From positions 5,637,754 to 5,701,753 of the forward strand of contig OZ024792.1 in the NCBI GenBank assembly GCA_964017065.1: a stretch of 64,000 bases of DNA. Reading direction: 5' to 3'. The position numbers were made by a program, and so were the translations under genes. Positions 10,601-24,246 of the stretch are shown here, piece by piece; the stretch's first letter is position 1; every line of letters begins with the position of its first letter. The DNA comes from Haliclona indistincta (lineage: Eukaryota > Porifera > Demospongiae > Haplosclerida > Chalinidae). The notes below the pieces were generated by a model that was given only the letters and a program-made list of their open reading frames with translations, was not told the origin of the DNA and made no database searches.

Positions 10601-13270
10601 CTCACTTGGAGTGGGAGACGGCAACTCAGTAAATGAAGGCGTGAAGAAGAATTCTTCTGAAGAGGAGATTTCAATAGTAGGAGATGATTCTGGCAGGCTA
10701 GTGGGAGGAGGAAAAGGTGGAGGTGGTGGTGGAGGCGGTATTATAGTAATGGAGGGGAAGAGAGAAGGGCTGAGAGAAGAAGCTTCCACGGAAGTGGTGA
10801 ATACATCTGTAGGCATAATGGTAGTAGTAACATCCATTGTGAAGAAATCTTCGGTTTCAGACGGAGAAAGAAAGAAGCTGTCCGTAGCTTCAACATCACT
10901 TGTGAAAATGTCGATATCTTCACTTGTGGTCGGAAATTCTGTATCACTTACAGGCTCACTAAATGGCGTCAAAACTCCACCATCTGTTGTGGTTAAAACT
11001 GGAGAAGGAGAAGGTACTAGTGTAACACTGGGCACAATCTCGGTGAAGAAAATGTCAGTAACAAAGGGCGTAGATGCAACTATAGTGATGGATGGGGAAG
11101 GTGTGATCAAATCTCCAATAGAAGTGGTAGAAATGACTACCGATGAAGAATCCAAGAAAGGAGTGGTCATAGTTAAGATATCCTCTGTTTCCAGACTCAT
11201 AACCAAAGTTTCAGAAGTAAGAGGAAAAAATGAATCTGTTGGTTCGATTTCGATGCTAGTGAAAATCTCAATATCTTGACTTGTCATCAAAAGTGCTGTA
11301 TCGCTCACTGGCTCGCTGATTGGTGTTAGAATATTTACTCCTATTGACGTCTCAGGAGACACTGTAGGCTCGATGATGTCGGTAATTTCACTAGTAAACT
11401 CGATAATATCAGTGATTTCAGGTGTAGGCTCAACAACATCAGTTGTAAGTTCAACGATATCAGTAATTTCAGGTGTAGGCTCAATGACATCAGTAATTTC
11501 AGGTGTAGGCTCAACAACATCAGTTGTAAGTTCAACGATATCAGTAATTTCAGGTGTAGGCTCAATGACATCAGTCATTTCAGGTGTAGGCTCAACAACA
11601 TCAGTTGTAAGTTCAACGATATCAGTAATTTCAGGTGTAGGCTCAACTATATCAGTGATTTCGGGTGTAGGCTCAACAATGTCAGTTGTAGGCTCAACAA
11701 CATCAGTGATTTCAGTTGTAGGCTCAACTATATCAGTGATTTCAGTTGTGGGCTCAACTATATCAGTGATTTCGGGTGTAGGCTCAACAATGTCTGTTGT
11801 AGGCTCAATGATATCAGTTGCAACAGTGATTTCACTAGTAGGCTCAACTATGTCGGTCTCTGAAGGAAAGGCTATACTTGTTTCTGTAAAGAGCATGTCA
11901 GTGGATGATGCAGTAGGTTCTATGGTCAGGTCTAACTCTAAAGAAGAGGAACTACTTAGAGGCAGAGATGATGCTATGCTGGTGGATTGCATGAAAGGGT
12001 CAGGAAATGAACTGAATGCTAGAGTAGGTAAAGGAGTGAAAGAAAGATCGAGAGAAGGGATTGGTATAGAAATCATATCAGAGAAGTCGCCATCGCCACT
12101 GCCAATACCACTACCTGTACCACTGCCTAGACCACTACCTGTTTCAAGATCAGAATTAACATCAGATGCTGTTGTACTGCGCTTCAGTCGCTTTGGTTTA
12201 GGTTTGATGAAAGACCAAGGAAGCGACCCACCGTGCATTGCCCATGAGATTGCAGTGACATTTGACTTTGGTAACACTATTTCAGATCCTAGAATTGTGT
12301 CAAGGTACTGATAAAGGCAGTTTGGTACTACCAATTCACCGCCTGTGTATGGAATACATGATGCTAGCAGAGAGATTATCGTATTTGACGCTGGGTTGCT
12401 GTCATTTAGTGAACTCTGTGCGACGGCTGGTGGTAAAGCTGACACAGTAGAATGCTGAACAAAAAGCTGATCTGGACATATTTGAAGCAGTTGACTAGCA
12501 GCTACTGTGAATTTAACTCGCTGGAGTGGAGTAAAAGTAGAAATGCTAAAATCTAGCGCGATTGAGGCAAATAGAAGCAAAGTATTTGGAGGGCAGTGGT
12601 GTGGAAATTGCGATGCATTGTAACCACAGTAATCCAGACCAGGACAAACTGTAGCTAGTGAAGACAACGAAAGCAAACTTGCTTGGCTCCCATCAAACAA
12701 AAAAGCTGATGGAGTTTGAACATCTATTGCAAAGATGTGCTGCTGTGTTGCCCATATGTCTTCATCGAGATAGATATCAATGCTCAGGTAGACAGTGCCA
12801 ATATGCTGAGTCAGAGGTACTCCAAAAAGAGCTCGTGTTGTACTGTTGAAAGACAGCCATGGAGGTAGATGCTCCTCCCCTGCTTCATGTATCTAAAGGA
12901 TCAGAAGTCAGTGAAAACACTGCACAATATTGCTACCACAGTATTCTCTAACCTGTATATGGTTAACGTTTCCACTGAATGCATCTGAAGGAATCTGAAG
13001 TACAAAGATCTGCCCAGCAATGGCTACAGTATCAGATACTCCTGTTCCACCAAATGGTGATTCAATCTTGATTTCCTGAAACTCTTCCTCTTCGTCAATT
13101 ACAAGTTGAGTTGATTGAAGAAGTGTTCCTCCTTCTGTCTGCTTTTGAAGTGAATTTTCTTGTTGTCCTTGCAATTGGTCAAAGGTTGTTGCTTGAGCAG
13201 GTAAAGAGAGTGATAATAGAAGAATTACAATTACAAGCAAAGTTCTTCTGAACCAAGTTCTGTGAGACAT
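7688..13270 (-). CDS. DAG1: Dystroglycan with giant repeated mucin region
   Basis: Cell-surface laminin receptor that links to dystrophin/utrophin inside the cell. Exons are 13270-12953 and 12892-7688, giving 1840 residues. The order is: signal peptide (MSHRTWFRRTLLVIVILLL); a first cadherin-like CADG domain (IPSDAFSGNVNHIQIHEAGE, then LPPWLSF); the alpha-DG second N-terminal domain; a furin-type site RLKRS near residue 342; a roughly 1100-residue Ser/Thr/Pro mucin region; a second CADG domain from about 1465; and a SEA-like domain. The SEA-like domain carries NGSIAVTYTN, which matches the Gly-Ser alpha/beta autocleavage motif. A membrane helix follows at about 1699-1727 with a basic stop-transfer. 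The tail contains KGRFPAMLPGELEEVPYRYR and ends with PPEY about eight residues from the C-terminus, like the WW/EF ligand of beta-DG. The frame is also open upstream to an ATG at 13525; I prefer 13270 because it places the signal peptide first. Length is about twice the vertebrate protein, all in the mucin. Confidence 0.93.
8985..9995 (-). repeat. 39-bp coding tandem array in dystroglycan mucin
   Basis: About 22 near-identical copies of a 13-residue unit, DIEATDTISVEPT in the minus-strand reading, with a few shortened ETDTISVEPT units. Single substitutions (EVT, ETT, ILVEPT) mark individual copies. Copies carrying the EVT and ILVEPT variants recur exactly five units (195 bp) apart, so part of the array was duplicated as a block. 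Each unit supplies several Thr/Ser beside Pro, consistent with an O-glycosylated stalk. Confidence 0.95.
11370..11860 (-). repeat. Second, diverged coding repeat array in dystroglycan
   Basis: A second array in the same exon, read on the minus strand as variants of DIVEPTTEITDIVEPTPEIT, with units of about 7 and 10 residues in mixed order. It is closer to the furin-type site than the 39-bp array and separated from it by about 1.4 kb of non-repeated Ser/Thr/Pro sequence. A block reading DVVEPTPEITDVIEPTPEIT recurs with single changes, which indicates recent unequal exchange. Confidence 0.9.
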
Positions 13271-14276
13271 CTGATAGCAGTCCAGCCGCCTTCTCTTCAA
13301 CTTTGATGCTTGATGAGCATTGTAGCAATTTGGACAACTTTGAGACAATTTTCTTATTGAATAAGTTGTGGTCAAGTGTCTCTCTGCATTGGAGCCTGAG
13401 GTCACGTTTGCATTGCTTGTTATTTCACTAAAACTCTGTGTTGAAGGTCTCCTAAAGACATTCTCTTCTGTTCTCTGTGTCATGCTGTGCAATAATACAC
13501 TTGTAATACACGATTTTTTACTCAACGAATAATGATAACGTTACCTGAACACAGTAGATGACTGAAAGGAGAGAAGGAGCCACCCCAAATCCTGGGTGTG
13601 GTCTCAAGATCTTCCCTGCACTGATCAACCTTTAGTGAAAAGATCATCCCAATGCATTGTTTTTGCAACTGCACTTTTTGCTGGACTCACCAAAAATGAC
13701 AATAGTCTCTGAAGTTGCAAGCAGCATACAGTTACTTTGGATCGTCTTGCAAATACGAGCTACGCCCCCAGGGTTATTGCGCGGGTTGGATTTGTGTGTG
13801 TTTGTTGCCGAGGCAACAATTTGAGCTATGAATAATCAAGCGATATTTGCTCATGTCCGTTCACGTCCGCATACTACAAGTTGCCCAAGATAAACGAGAA
13901 GAGGTGAGGAGACGCAGTACACGATCTATTGAAGTAGCACTCTTATTAGTGGTTCAATCACTAGCCTTTGTGTGCCAGACAACTCATATATCCCACTTTA
14001 CATTGTGTATCTCGAATAATTTAACAAATTCCCGTGTTTAAGCTTAAAACCTCAATGCTGTTGATGACTACTTCATTTTCTACATTAATAATTTTAACCA
14101 ATTTTCATAAGAATTTGGCTTGTTATCTGTGAGAGAACATCGTTATTTTCTCACTGGGTTTGCTTACCATAATGATTTTGACATCGAGCTTGTTGATTGG
14201 GTATATAGTTCTGAATTACATTACATGAAAGCCAATATTAGATAACATTTTATTGATTTTGATTTTGATCATAGTG
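13271..14276. promoter_or_regulatory. Divergent 5' region between dystroglycan and coiled-coil gene
   Basis: No protein-coding gene is evident apart from the possible N-terminal extension of dystroglycan (13271-13525). The two flanking genes are transcribed away from each other. A plausible 5'UTR intron of dystroglycan has its acceptor near 13502 and a GTAACG donor near 13545 on the minus strand. The stretch 13740-13830 is richer in CpG and could hold the start sites. No specific element is confirmed. Confidence 0.35.
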
Positions 14277-15366
14277 ATGGATATTGATTCAGAAAGAGCC
14301 ATTAGTGGCATTGACAGGAAAGAGAGAATCGAGCTATCAGATAAAGCTGAAGAGAATGGTGTCACTGAGGAAATGGAAGTTAGTGAGGAGGGAGAGGATG
14401 AGGTAGAACATGACACAGAGATTGAACAAGGAAGAGAAAATGGAGTAACAGAACACTCTGACAGTGACTCTGCTGGTGGAATCGACCGATCGAAAGAGGA
14501 TGAGATAAGTAACGAGAATGAGGAACAAGTTGTCAATGAGCCGGAAGGCAGCACTGAGTCAGTTGGGACTTTCATGGGAGCTCTTAACTTACTGCCAGCA
14601 AAGAGAACTGCTCAGGAGATGGACGAGGAGAATGGCGATGAAAAAGAAACGGAAGAAAAAGGTCAGGATGGATAAAATAAAGTAGTTTAATGTAGTTTTT
14701 AGGTGAGAGACCAGTTTTTGTAATAACTTATCAGTAATCTTACAAACACAAATCAATTACAATGACTGTGTAGGTGATCCACAAGAATCACAAGAGGAGC
14801 CTAAAACTTTGACCGAACTATTCAAAGAAGGTATAAGTGTTGTTAATGTTGCTCCTTGTGTTTCTAAGTGGTACGTGTTTAGATCCAGAGAGGATTGTAC
14901 GCTTGTTAGGAGCAGCATTGTCAATGGACTCTCTTAGTTCAATACTCAAGTCTGAGAAGAAGTCACTGTCACAGAATTGCACTCAAATGAAGGAGAAACT
15001 AAGAAGTAACCATGGCATAGTGTGCTTTGTTTAACTTTCTCTGTATTATTTTCAGAGGCTCAGAAGACTCTGTTAGACTGTTCACAACAAAAGGATTCGA
15101 TACTACATCAAATAGACGAGGTTGGCGAGCAAATTCAAATTAAGAGAAAACAGTTGGAAGATACTCGAGAGGAGTTAAACCAGCTTAGCTCACAAGAGGC
15201 GGAGGTGAAAGCAAGAAGAGACATTGCCTGCAGAAAGGCTTCTGAGTTACAGAGAAAGATGCATGGTTGCCGGGACTTGGTTCAACAGATACAGCAACTT
15301 TATCCAGCAAGTACCGCCAACAGCAGCAGCAGTAGTAGTGGGGGCTTAGGAAAAACTGCGGCTTAG
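14277..15366 (+). CDS. Acidic coiled-coil protein, unknown function
   Basis: I do not recognise this protein. Exons 14277-14661, 14774-14830, 14883-15005 and 15056-15366 join in frame to 291 residues. The first 130 residues are very acidic and Ser-rich (repeats of EENGVTE and similar), ending in a short LPAKR segment. Residues about 130-185 form a compact helical piece (DPERIVRLLGAALSMDSLSS). The last 100 residues are a strong coiled coil (KRKQLEDTREELNQL, then ASELQRKMHGCRDLVQQIQQ), followed by a serine run and the stop. There is no membrane segment or signal peptide, so it is probably nuclear or cytoplasmic. The start was chosen because ATG 14277 begins the acidic frame; an extra 5' exon is possible. 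It lies 230 bp upstream of pleckstrin on the same strand. Confidence 0.75.
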
Positions 15367-15596
15367 CAAGAAATGACAACTATTGAATTTTTGTATCACA
15401 GCATTTAAACATTGATTATGTAACTCAGTTACGTTTTATTCTTCTAGCAAGTTTATCAACAGCGTTATGGGATACAGAGTTAACAACTTTGGTCCACAAA
15501 GATGGACCCGCCCAAAATCCTGGCAGGAAATTCGTACTATAAATATTAATCAAATACAGAGCGGCATTCCATACGCTCTGTCTCTGGCTGGATCGG

Positions 15597-18500
15597 ATGG
15601 CTGAGGCAGCTTGTACACCTACAGTGGTGATAACAACTGAGGAGGCTGTCGGTACACCAGTTGCGGTATCGGCTAGCCCCGCCTCGCCCGTGACCGCTAC
15701 GAGACGACGTGGAAGAACTGTTCACTTGAAGCAAGGCTACCTGGTGAAAAAAGTGAGTCGTGGGGGAGTGGGTGCATGGATATCTATGCTCAAAGAACTA
15801 GTCTGTAAGATAGCATGTAACTGCTTAGTTACGTGGATGTGATACTAGATAGTCGACAGCTAGATATTATCCAATTGAATTTTTATTTAGTCTAGAATCA
15901 CTTTATCCAGTGTTTCACCACACGTACACGCATTAGCACGTCAGTAGTGTCTAGTTGCTATTCTCTCCTTTCACGTATGATAATGGTCTCTCTCACGCCC
16001 TGTAGGGGCATGTTAGAAGGAACTGGAGAACAAGATGGTTTGTGCTGAGAAGGAGTACAATGGACTACTACTGCAGTAGAGAGGTATTAGTTCATACATG
16101 TACAATATTGCTGCATGTCTGAATGGTATGGTACTATAGCAAAAGCTACTGTTTGTTCACTGAATAATCTAGCTGAATTCAACTAGCTAGCGGCTGTTTT
16201 TATGTTATTGTTGTTGGTTCCAATAACATAGTGACTGCACTGACCTTTCAATGCAGCTATGCTGTTGCATGCATGAATTGTTCCAATTGACTGAGCAATT
16301 GGATCTGTGTTCCAATTGATTTCACTAGTCAAAATAATCTATCAACGATTTTGCAATGTTGACACTGGAACTGTGTTATACTATGGGTGCATAGTGTAAT
16401 TAGATGACAGTACACGGTATAGCAGGCTGGTGTGATAGATGTCATCCATCCTGCCTGTCGTGCCTGAAGCTTGTACACTCATCTTACCATTTTGGCACCA
16501 TCTACCTCAGCCCAAATAGGGACTCGAGTTATGAAAAGTTTGCAATACAGTAAAATAATACTAATCTAGTGCCCAAATTAGCTGTTGTCATATCTGTTAG
16601 CTTGTGTAAGCGTTGTAATAAGTTTGTCTAGCAAGCTCATAGTACTTGTTCTGGTGGACTATAGGCTGCCACCAGCTTTTGGTCAGTATGAGTCAAATAC
16701 ATTGCGTGTTGGTGTGCACATTTCCCTTTTGGACGAGTGCCTTAAATGTTTTATGAACAGATTTTTTGCCTTCTAAGACTATGGAACACCTATAAAAACC
16801 ATGTTAGCAAACAGAATCACTGCAAAAAGTCATGGTGCAATTGTACCCTGCATCCACGCAGTCATAATCAGAGGTGCAGCCAGCCAGTCTTTAATAGTGG
16901 ATGTTTTTGTAAGGCTAACGATACTGTTGCTGTAACAAGAGCTGTGATGTTTTACACAAGTGCAAAGAGCATGTGACAATGACTAAACCTTAAATGTTGT
17001 CTACCAAAAAGGATATACTTTAATTTAACCTTTTCACTCTTAGGACAAATCTGCCCGTGGCAGTATTCCTTTAGTCGGTGCTTCACTCTCATGCTTGTCT
17101 CCTAATGAAAGTCACTTCAGGCGACCGGTAAGAAAGGTGATGGTCCAAAAGAACTTGCTTTTATCTTCTTTGTGTAGTGGGTTCTGAAGATTACTACAAT
17201 CGATGGGAGAGACTATCTGATTGAAGCGTCAGATCAAGCCACAAGAGAGGAATGGAGAGCAGCTATTGAGGAACGCATCAGACTTCTTGATCCTTCCAAG
17301 CTTCGATTAAAGAAACCGTTGACACTAACCAGATCAATAGCCGGGAGAGGAAGCAATGAAGCTGACCTAGCTAAGGAACGGTTAGTTCAACACGCATAGT
17401 CTTGAACTGTATTAACTTTCTGTAAAATAGAGACATTGTGGTAGCTATGCAAGACAGTTCAGCAGGAGTTACTTTACAGGAGCTTCAGAGAAAGAAAGGA
17501 AGCAAAAGGATTGTCAAATATTTTACTGGTAGGTCAACAATAGTATACACAGTACAGTGATTATCAATCCTTGTGTTTTAGGTAGAGATGGTATAGACTG
17601 GTTGCTGTCTTGGTTCTTTGCTAGCACCAGAATCGATGCTATTCAACTAGCAACTAGCATGCTCAGAAATGGATTCTTTCATGCCTTGGATGTCTCAGAG
17701 GACCAAAGATTATCCAAATCAGTCATTGCGATGGACAGGGACAAGTACACAACCTTTTTGGACTCAGAAACTGCAAAGTACATATTTGTGAGTGAATACC
17801 TATCGAGTCAATGTTTTAGTTTGTCCTATTTGCAGGTGGTCTTTGCGCCAACTTCTACGGATTTATTTCCAGAGTCAGATGACGATGGATGGTTATCTGA
17901 CATACAGGACGGCCGGTCACCATCAATAGTCAGAAGAAGAGGATCAGTGGTAAGTCATCAAAATACGTACTGACTTAGTTGTGGGGAAATTTTTGCTCAT
18001 CAAGCATGTCCTAGTTTTCCTGTAACTAGTAATATGAAACTGTTATTACTTATTTCTCAATAGTTTGCAAACCAAAGCTTTTACTAAATAAACTGTGTTT
18101 TGGCTGTTTTATTGTTCTCGCGTGAGAAACATTGAAAGAGCATCATTATTGTACAGTAGTGTAATCCAGTGTTATGTCTATTCAGGATTCAACTGACAGC
18201 TCACCAGATGAGGACTCTAGTCCAGCTGGTACCATCAAGTCTGGATTTCTTTTGAAAAAGGTGCATCCCGGCACTTCTATAATACTCAATTACTGAACTT
18301 TTATTCCTGCAGGGACATCTGAGACGGAACTGGAAAGCTCGCTTATTTGTGCTAAAGGAAAAAGCAATGCATATCTGTTACTATAAAGGATCAAAGGTGC
18401 TTTAATGTACTTATGACTTCCTCTAAATTCAGTACTTTTCATACAGAACCATAAGAAACCACAGGGATCCATTCCTTTGCAAGGACTGATAATATCAATA

Positions 18501-18761
18501 CTCAATAAAGATTCTTTCGTACAATCTACTTCATCATCTTCCTCTGCTGCTTCCCCATCTTCTTCTCCGTTCAAAAGGAGTCCCAAATCACCTTCGATTC
18601 CTAGTTTCCGGCCTAATGCATTTTCACTACAGACACCAACTGGTTTGGTTTATCTTATACAAGCTACTAATTCTGAAGAGAGAGACAGCTGGGTCAGTGC
18701 TATAAGACAAGCTGTCAATAAAATAGATCAAAGAACAAAAGCAATTGAAAATTCAACATAA
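15597..18761 (+). CDS. PLEK: Pleckstrin-like protein (PH-DEP-PH)
   Basis: Phosphoinositide-binding adaptor. Ten exons (15597-15752, 16006-16083, 17044-17127, 17178-17380, 17431-17528, 17582-17787, 17836-17949, 18186-18260, 18313-18396, 18447-18761) join in frame to 470 residues. After a Thr/Val-rich start there is a PH domain from GYLVKKGHVRRNWRTRWFVL to the invariant helix Trp in REEWRAAIEE. A central DEP domain follows (GRDGIDWLLSWF, LATSMLRNGFFHAL). The second PH domain runs from SGFLLKKGHLRRNWKARLFV to RDSWVSAIRQ and has a Ser-rich insertion. Order and spacing match animal pleckstrins. Intron 2 (16084-17043) is unusually long for this window and I see nothing coding in it. Pleckstrin versus pleckstrin-2 cannot be separated at this distance. 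Confidence 0.94.
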
Positions 18762-18790
18762 GTTATGCAATTGTTATAATCACTTAATTC

Positions 18791-18796
18791 AATAAA
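18791..18796 (+). terminator. AATAAA polyadenylation signal of pleckstrin
   Basis: AATAAA lies 30 bp after the pleckstrin stop. On the minus strand the same AT-rich stretch holds AATAAA copies near 18813-18825 that could serve the converging testin gene, whose stop is at 18895. Confidence 0.6.
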
Positions 18797-18894
18797 GCAG
18801 CAATATTATTATTTATTATTTATTATCTTAAACTAATGATGTATTTTACTGTTGGTCAACAAGTTATCCATGATGGCATGTAATAAGTAAGATG

Positions 18895-21256
<2,362 letters not shown>

Positions 21257-21579
21257 CTTGATACTTTGTAGTGTGCTCCACCCTCTGAATTTGAGGTGCT
21301 GCTGCAAAAAACAAGGCGGGGCTGGATAGTTTGTGTGCGCATGCGTAAACGCACAATGTTAAACGAAACGTAACGAATTGCCATATGGGCTAGCTATCGA
21401 TCAACCACGAGATGCTAATTGCGGTGGATTGGTAGTAAAAACAAGAAACACACCACACTGAACATGTGTAGAAACTAAGACAATAATAATGTTATTGCTA
21501 CATGTGTGTCAGAACTATTTTAAAAAAACAATGGGAAATAATTTACAGGATAGGGAGTCAATAACAATGCAAACTCCAT
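21257..21579. promoter_or_regulatory. Testin upstream region and RBM15 3' flank
   Basis: Holds the presumed upstream promoter of testin and the 3'UTR of RBM15, both on the minus strand. I see no further gene. Confidence 0.4.
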
Positions 21580-24246
21580 TTACACATTGCCTTTCACCAG
21601 CAGAACAACAATATGATCCTCCTTGGTGGGTTCATTAGTGATAGTAGTATTCTTAAGTAACTGGTTTTGAGAAAATTCACACGGCGGAAAAGCGTGCAGC
21701 ACTCCAATGACATCTTTATTCTCCCCGGTTTCCCCAATGTCAGCACCACTCAGGGCAACAATTCCTGCGGCTTCCTTCTGTTTCAAATAAGTGACAAGAC
21801 TGCGTAAAGGGCGTAACTGAGTGTTGCCGTCACTACTATGGTCAGGTGAATTCTGAGACAAACTAGTTGGACCAGGAAGAGCCAGCAAAGTACAATATCC
21901 ACTTGGACCAGCTAAAGAGATTCGTTTATTTACTTCATCAAGACGAGGCTGCTCAAGACGTAGACGTTGAGTGATGCGTAAAGCACTCTGATCATCTTTA
22001 GCTCTTAGAAGATACTCGGCAACAGATGGATCACCTCCTACAAGATGCATTCGAGTTGGAAATCCAGTGTTTTTGAGGACCATGTTACCACGCCAGGCAA
22101 TGGGGTAGAGCTTAGCCATTTCAACCAGTGAAAGAGGAGTGCTGTCTTGCTTAGTCAACTTTCCTTCACTAGCGGGAGAAATAGGCTCAGTTGAGCTGGT
22201 CAGTTTGAGAGCAGTATCAGTCTCCATTAAACTACTAGCAGCGGTTTCCGTAGCTAGTGTCTGTAAAGCAGTGTCTGTTGGTGGTACTGGATTTGTGTCA
22301 CTGGCAGAATCCTGACCATTCTCTGGTATCTTATCTGGCGTTTTTGCCTTTTCTTTCTCTTTTTCATCTACTGGTTCACGGCGCCTCGGTTCTCCAGAAT
22401 GGTCTCTCCGGTTTCGTTCATTGCTGCTGTAATGGTCACTCCTAGAAGAAGAATGGTGGCGATTGTGGTCAAGGCGATCCCTAGAACGACTCTCATATTC
22501 TACTGCACGACGTTTAGGCTGACTGCCAGAATCACCATTGTAGCTGTTCTCATGAGACACTTGCCGATACGTGGAAGATGAATTATGGGAAGAGTCATAG
22601 TGCCTTGAGGGAGATGAATGAGACCGTTTGCGCGAAGTCCGATCATCACTGTTACTAACAACACGATCGCTGGTGCTATTGGTCCGATTGTAATAACTCG
22701 ATCGGTTACTGCTGGAACTGAAGTCATTCTCTGTCTCTTTTTCGTGATGGCGGCTACTGACAAAATCATCAGAGTCATGTCTCTCAGGGCGACGAGTGGG
22801 TGGTGTCTCTGCTCCATTGCCAGAATGATAGCCTGGTCCAAGTTCTTCTCCCTCACGCAAGTGAAGTGGTTTGTGAAGGTCAATCCTTAGCACGCGCCCA
22901 TTGCGCAGACGGAAATTTTTGAGTGCTGAAACAGCAGCCTGTGCAGCGTCAAGACTTTCAAAGTGGATAAAAGCATGATTTTCTCCATCACGATAGTCAC
23001 ATCGACGGATCAATCCAAAACGGTCAAATTCATGTCGCAATTCAGCAAGATCCCTGGATTGGGTCAGATTACCAACCCACACTTTACCAGTTGGACTTCC
23101 TCTTCCAAATCCTATTTTGAGCCTGAACTGACCGTACTGACGGCCATGCATGTCTTCTTTAGCATTCATAGCATCAGTGATTGTGGTATACTTAACAAAA
23201 GCATAAGCTGAGCCAGAAGCACGCTGGTGTTTAATATCAACACTTTCAATGCGACCATAAGCACCAAACAAATCTCTCAATTCACGCTCAGTGATATCAC
23301 TCTCAAGATTACCAACAAACAAGGTGCGTGTGGCACTTGGATCAACAACAGGCACAACAGATTTAGGTTTACTGGCTCCAACAGACCTAGAAGATGAGGT
23401 TGTAGTGGTGGCTGATGAGTTCGTCCTATAAGAAACATCACGCTTGGAATGCTCAGACGAGTGACTGCCAATCCGTTCATGAACACGTTCACGAGAAGAC
23501 GAGTTGCCAACAGAATTTGATGAGTAATCATAATGATGACTAGGAGTTGATGAACCAGTTGGAGACCCACCTGAAGGGCTCTTACGTGAAGCAACATAGG
23601 GGTATTTGATAATGGTGGATCGAGACCACTCAACCCTCAGTGGACGACTGAATACAACACGTGACTGGGTCTCATGCTTAGCACGACGAGCTTCACCATA
23701 GTTGTTATAGTTGACAAAAGCACGACGATCCTTGCCAAATCCAACCACTTTGACACTGATATAACCAAACTCTTTGAATTCATTGAACAATTCTCTACGT
23801 ATTTCCTCATCAGATGGATGCATTGCTAGGTTACTCACATGAAGAGAGAAATCAATCTGGTCTAAATTGACATGAGGCATTTGAGTTGGGGTACGTGTTG
23901 TATGACTAGTATCAGCATTGTAATGAGAATGACGATGCTTATCACTTGAAGATGCTGACCTGCTATCAACATGGCTGCTCCCACCACTATCATTGCGATG
24001 ATGTGAGTGATACTTTCCATTGCTACTGTTGTTTGAGCCGCCATATTTGTGAAAAGATGCACCACCACCAGAGGATCCTGATTGGCTGTAATTGCTGTGA
24101 TGAACAGACCGTTCAGAATGCTTGTTGCGGCTGTCACGATTCAACATATCAGAAGCATCTAGCTCATGGTGACTCTTGTGACGAACTATTCGTTTCACAG
24201 ATACATCTTCACGACTTAAACTTCGTTCTCTAGGACGACGTTTCAT
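21580..24246 (-). CDS. RBM15: RBM15/Spenito: three RRMs and a SPOC domain
   Basis: Split-ends family RNA-binding protein. In animals it is a subunit of the nuclear m6A methyltransferase complex and recruits it to RNA. It is a single exon of 888 residues, as in vertebrate RBM15. The N-terminus is Arg/Ser/His-rich. RRM1 lies at about residues 130-205 (FSLHVSNL, DRRAFVNY), RRM2 at about 305-380 (TRTLFVGNLESDITEREL, SAYAFVKY) and RRM3 at about 385-460 (GKVWVGNL, HAFIHFES). A long Ser/Arg/His linker follows, then the SPOC domain from about 700 (MAKLYPIAWRGNMVLKNTGF, then MHLVGGD) to near the end. The domain order and short length separate it from the giant SHARP/Spen proteins. It is divergent from MDM1. 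Confidence 0.95.
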   Translation of the reverse strand: MKRRPRERSLSREDVSVKRIVRHKSHHELDASDMLNRDSRNKHSERSVHHSNYSQSGSSGGGASFHKYGGSNNSSNGKYHSHHRNDSGGSSHVDSRSASSSDKHRHSHYNADTSHTTRTPTQMPHVNLDQIDFSLHVSNLAMHPSDEEIRRELFNEFKEFGYISVKVVGFGKDRRAFVNYNNYGEARRAKHETQSRVVFSRPLRVEWSRSTIIKYPYVASRKSPSGGSPTGSSTPSHHYDYSSNSVGNSSSRERVHERIGSHSSEHSKRDVSYRTNSSATTTTSSSRSVGASKPKSVVPVVDPSATRTLFVGNLESDITERELRDLFGAYGRIESVDIKHQRASGSAYAFVKYTTITDAMNAKEDMHGRQYGQFRLKIGFGRGSPTGKVWVGNLTQSRDLAELRHEFDRFGLIRRCDYRDGENHAFIHFESLDAAQAAVSALKNFRLRNGRVLRIDLHKPLHLREGEELGPGYHSGNGAETPPTRRPERHDSDDFVSSRHHEKETENDFSSSSNRSSYYNRTNSTSDRVVSNSDDRTSRKRSHSSPSRHYDSSHNSSSTYRQVSHENSYNGDSGSQPKRRAVEYESRSRDRLDHNRHHSSSRSDHYSSNERNRRDHSGEPRRREPVDEKEKEKAKTPDKIPENGQDSASDTNPVPPTDTALQTLATETAASSLMETDTALKLTSSTEPISPASEGKLTKQDSTPLSLVEMAKLYPIAWRGNMVLKNTGFPTRMHLVGGDPSVAEYLLRAKDDQSALRITQRLRLEQPRLDEVNKRISLAGPSGYCTLLALPGPTSLSQNSPDHSSDGNTQLRPLRSLVTYLKQKEAAGIVALSGADIGETGENKDVIGVLHAFPPCEFSQNQLLKNTTITNEPTKEDHIVVLLVKGNV

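Noticed and set aside
10383..12311. Further long plus-strand open frames (10383-11279, 11373-12311)
   Set aside because: Antisense shadows of the Ser/Thr/Pro-rich dystroglycan exon, with no domain or start context of their own.
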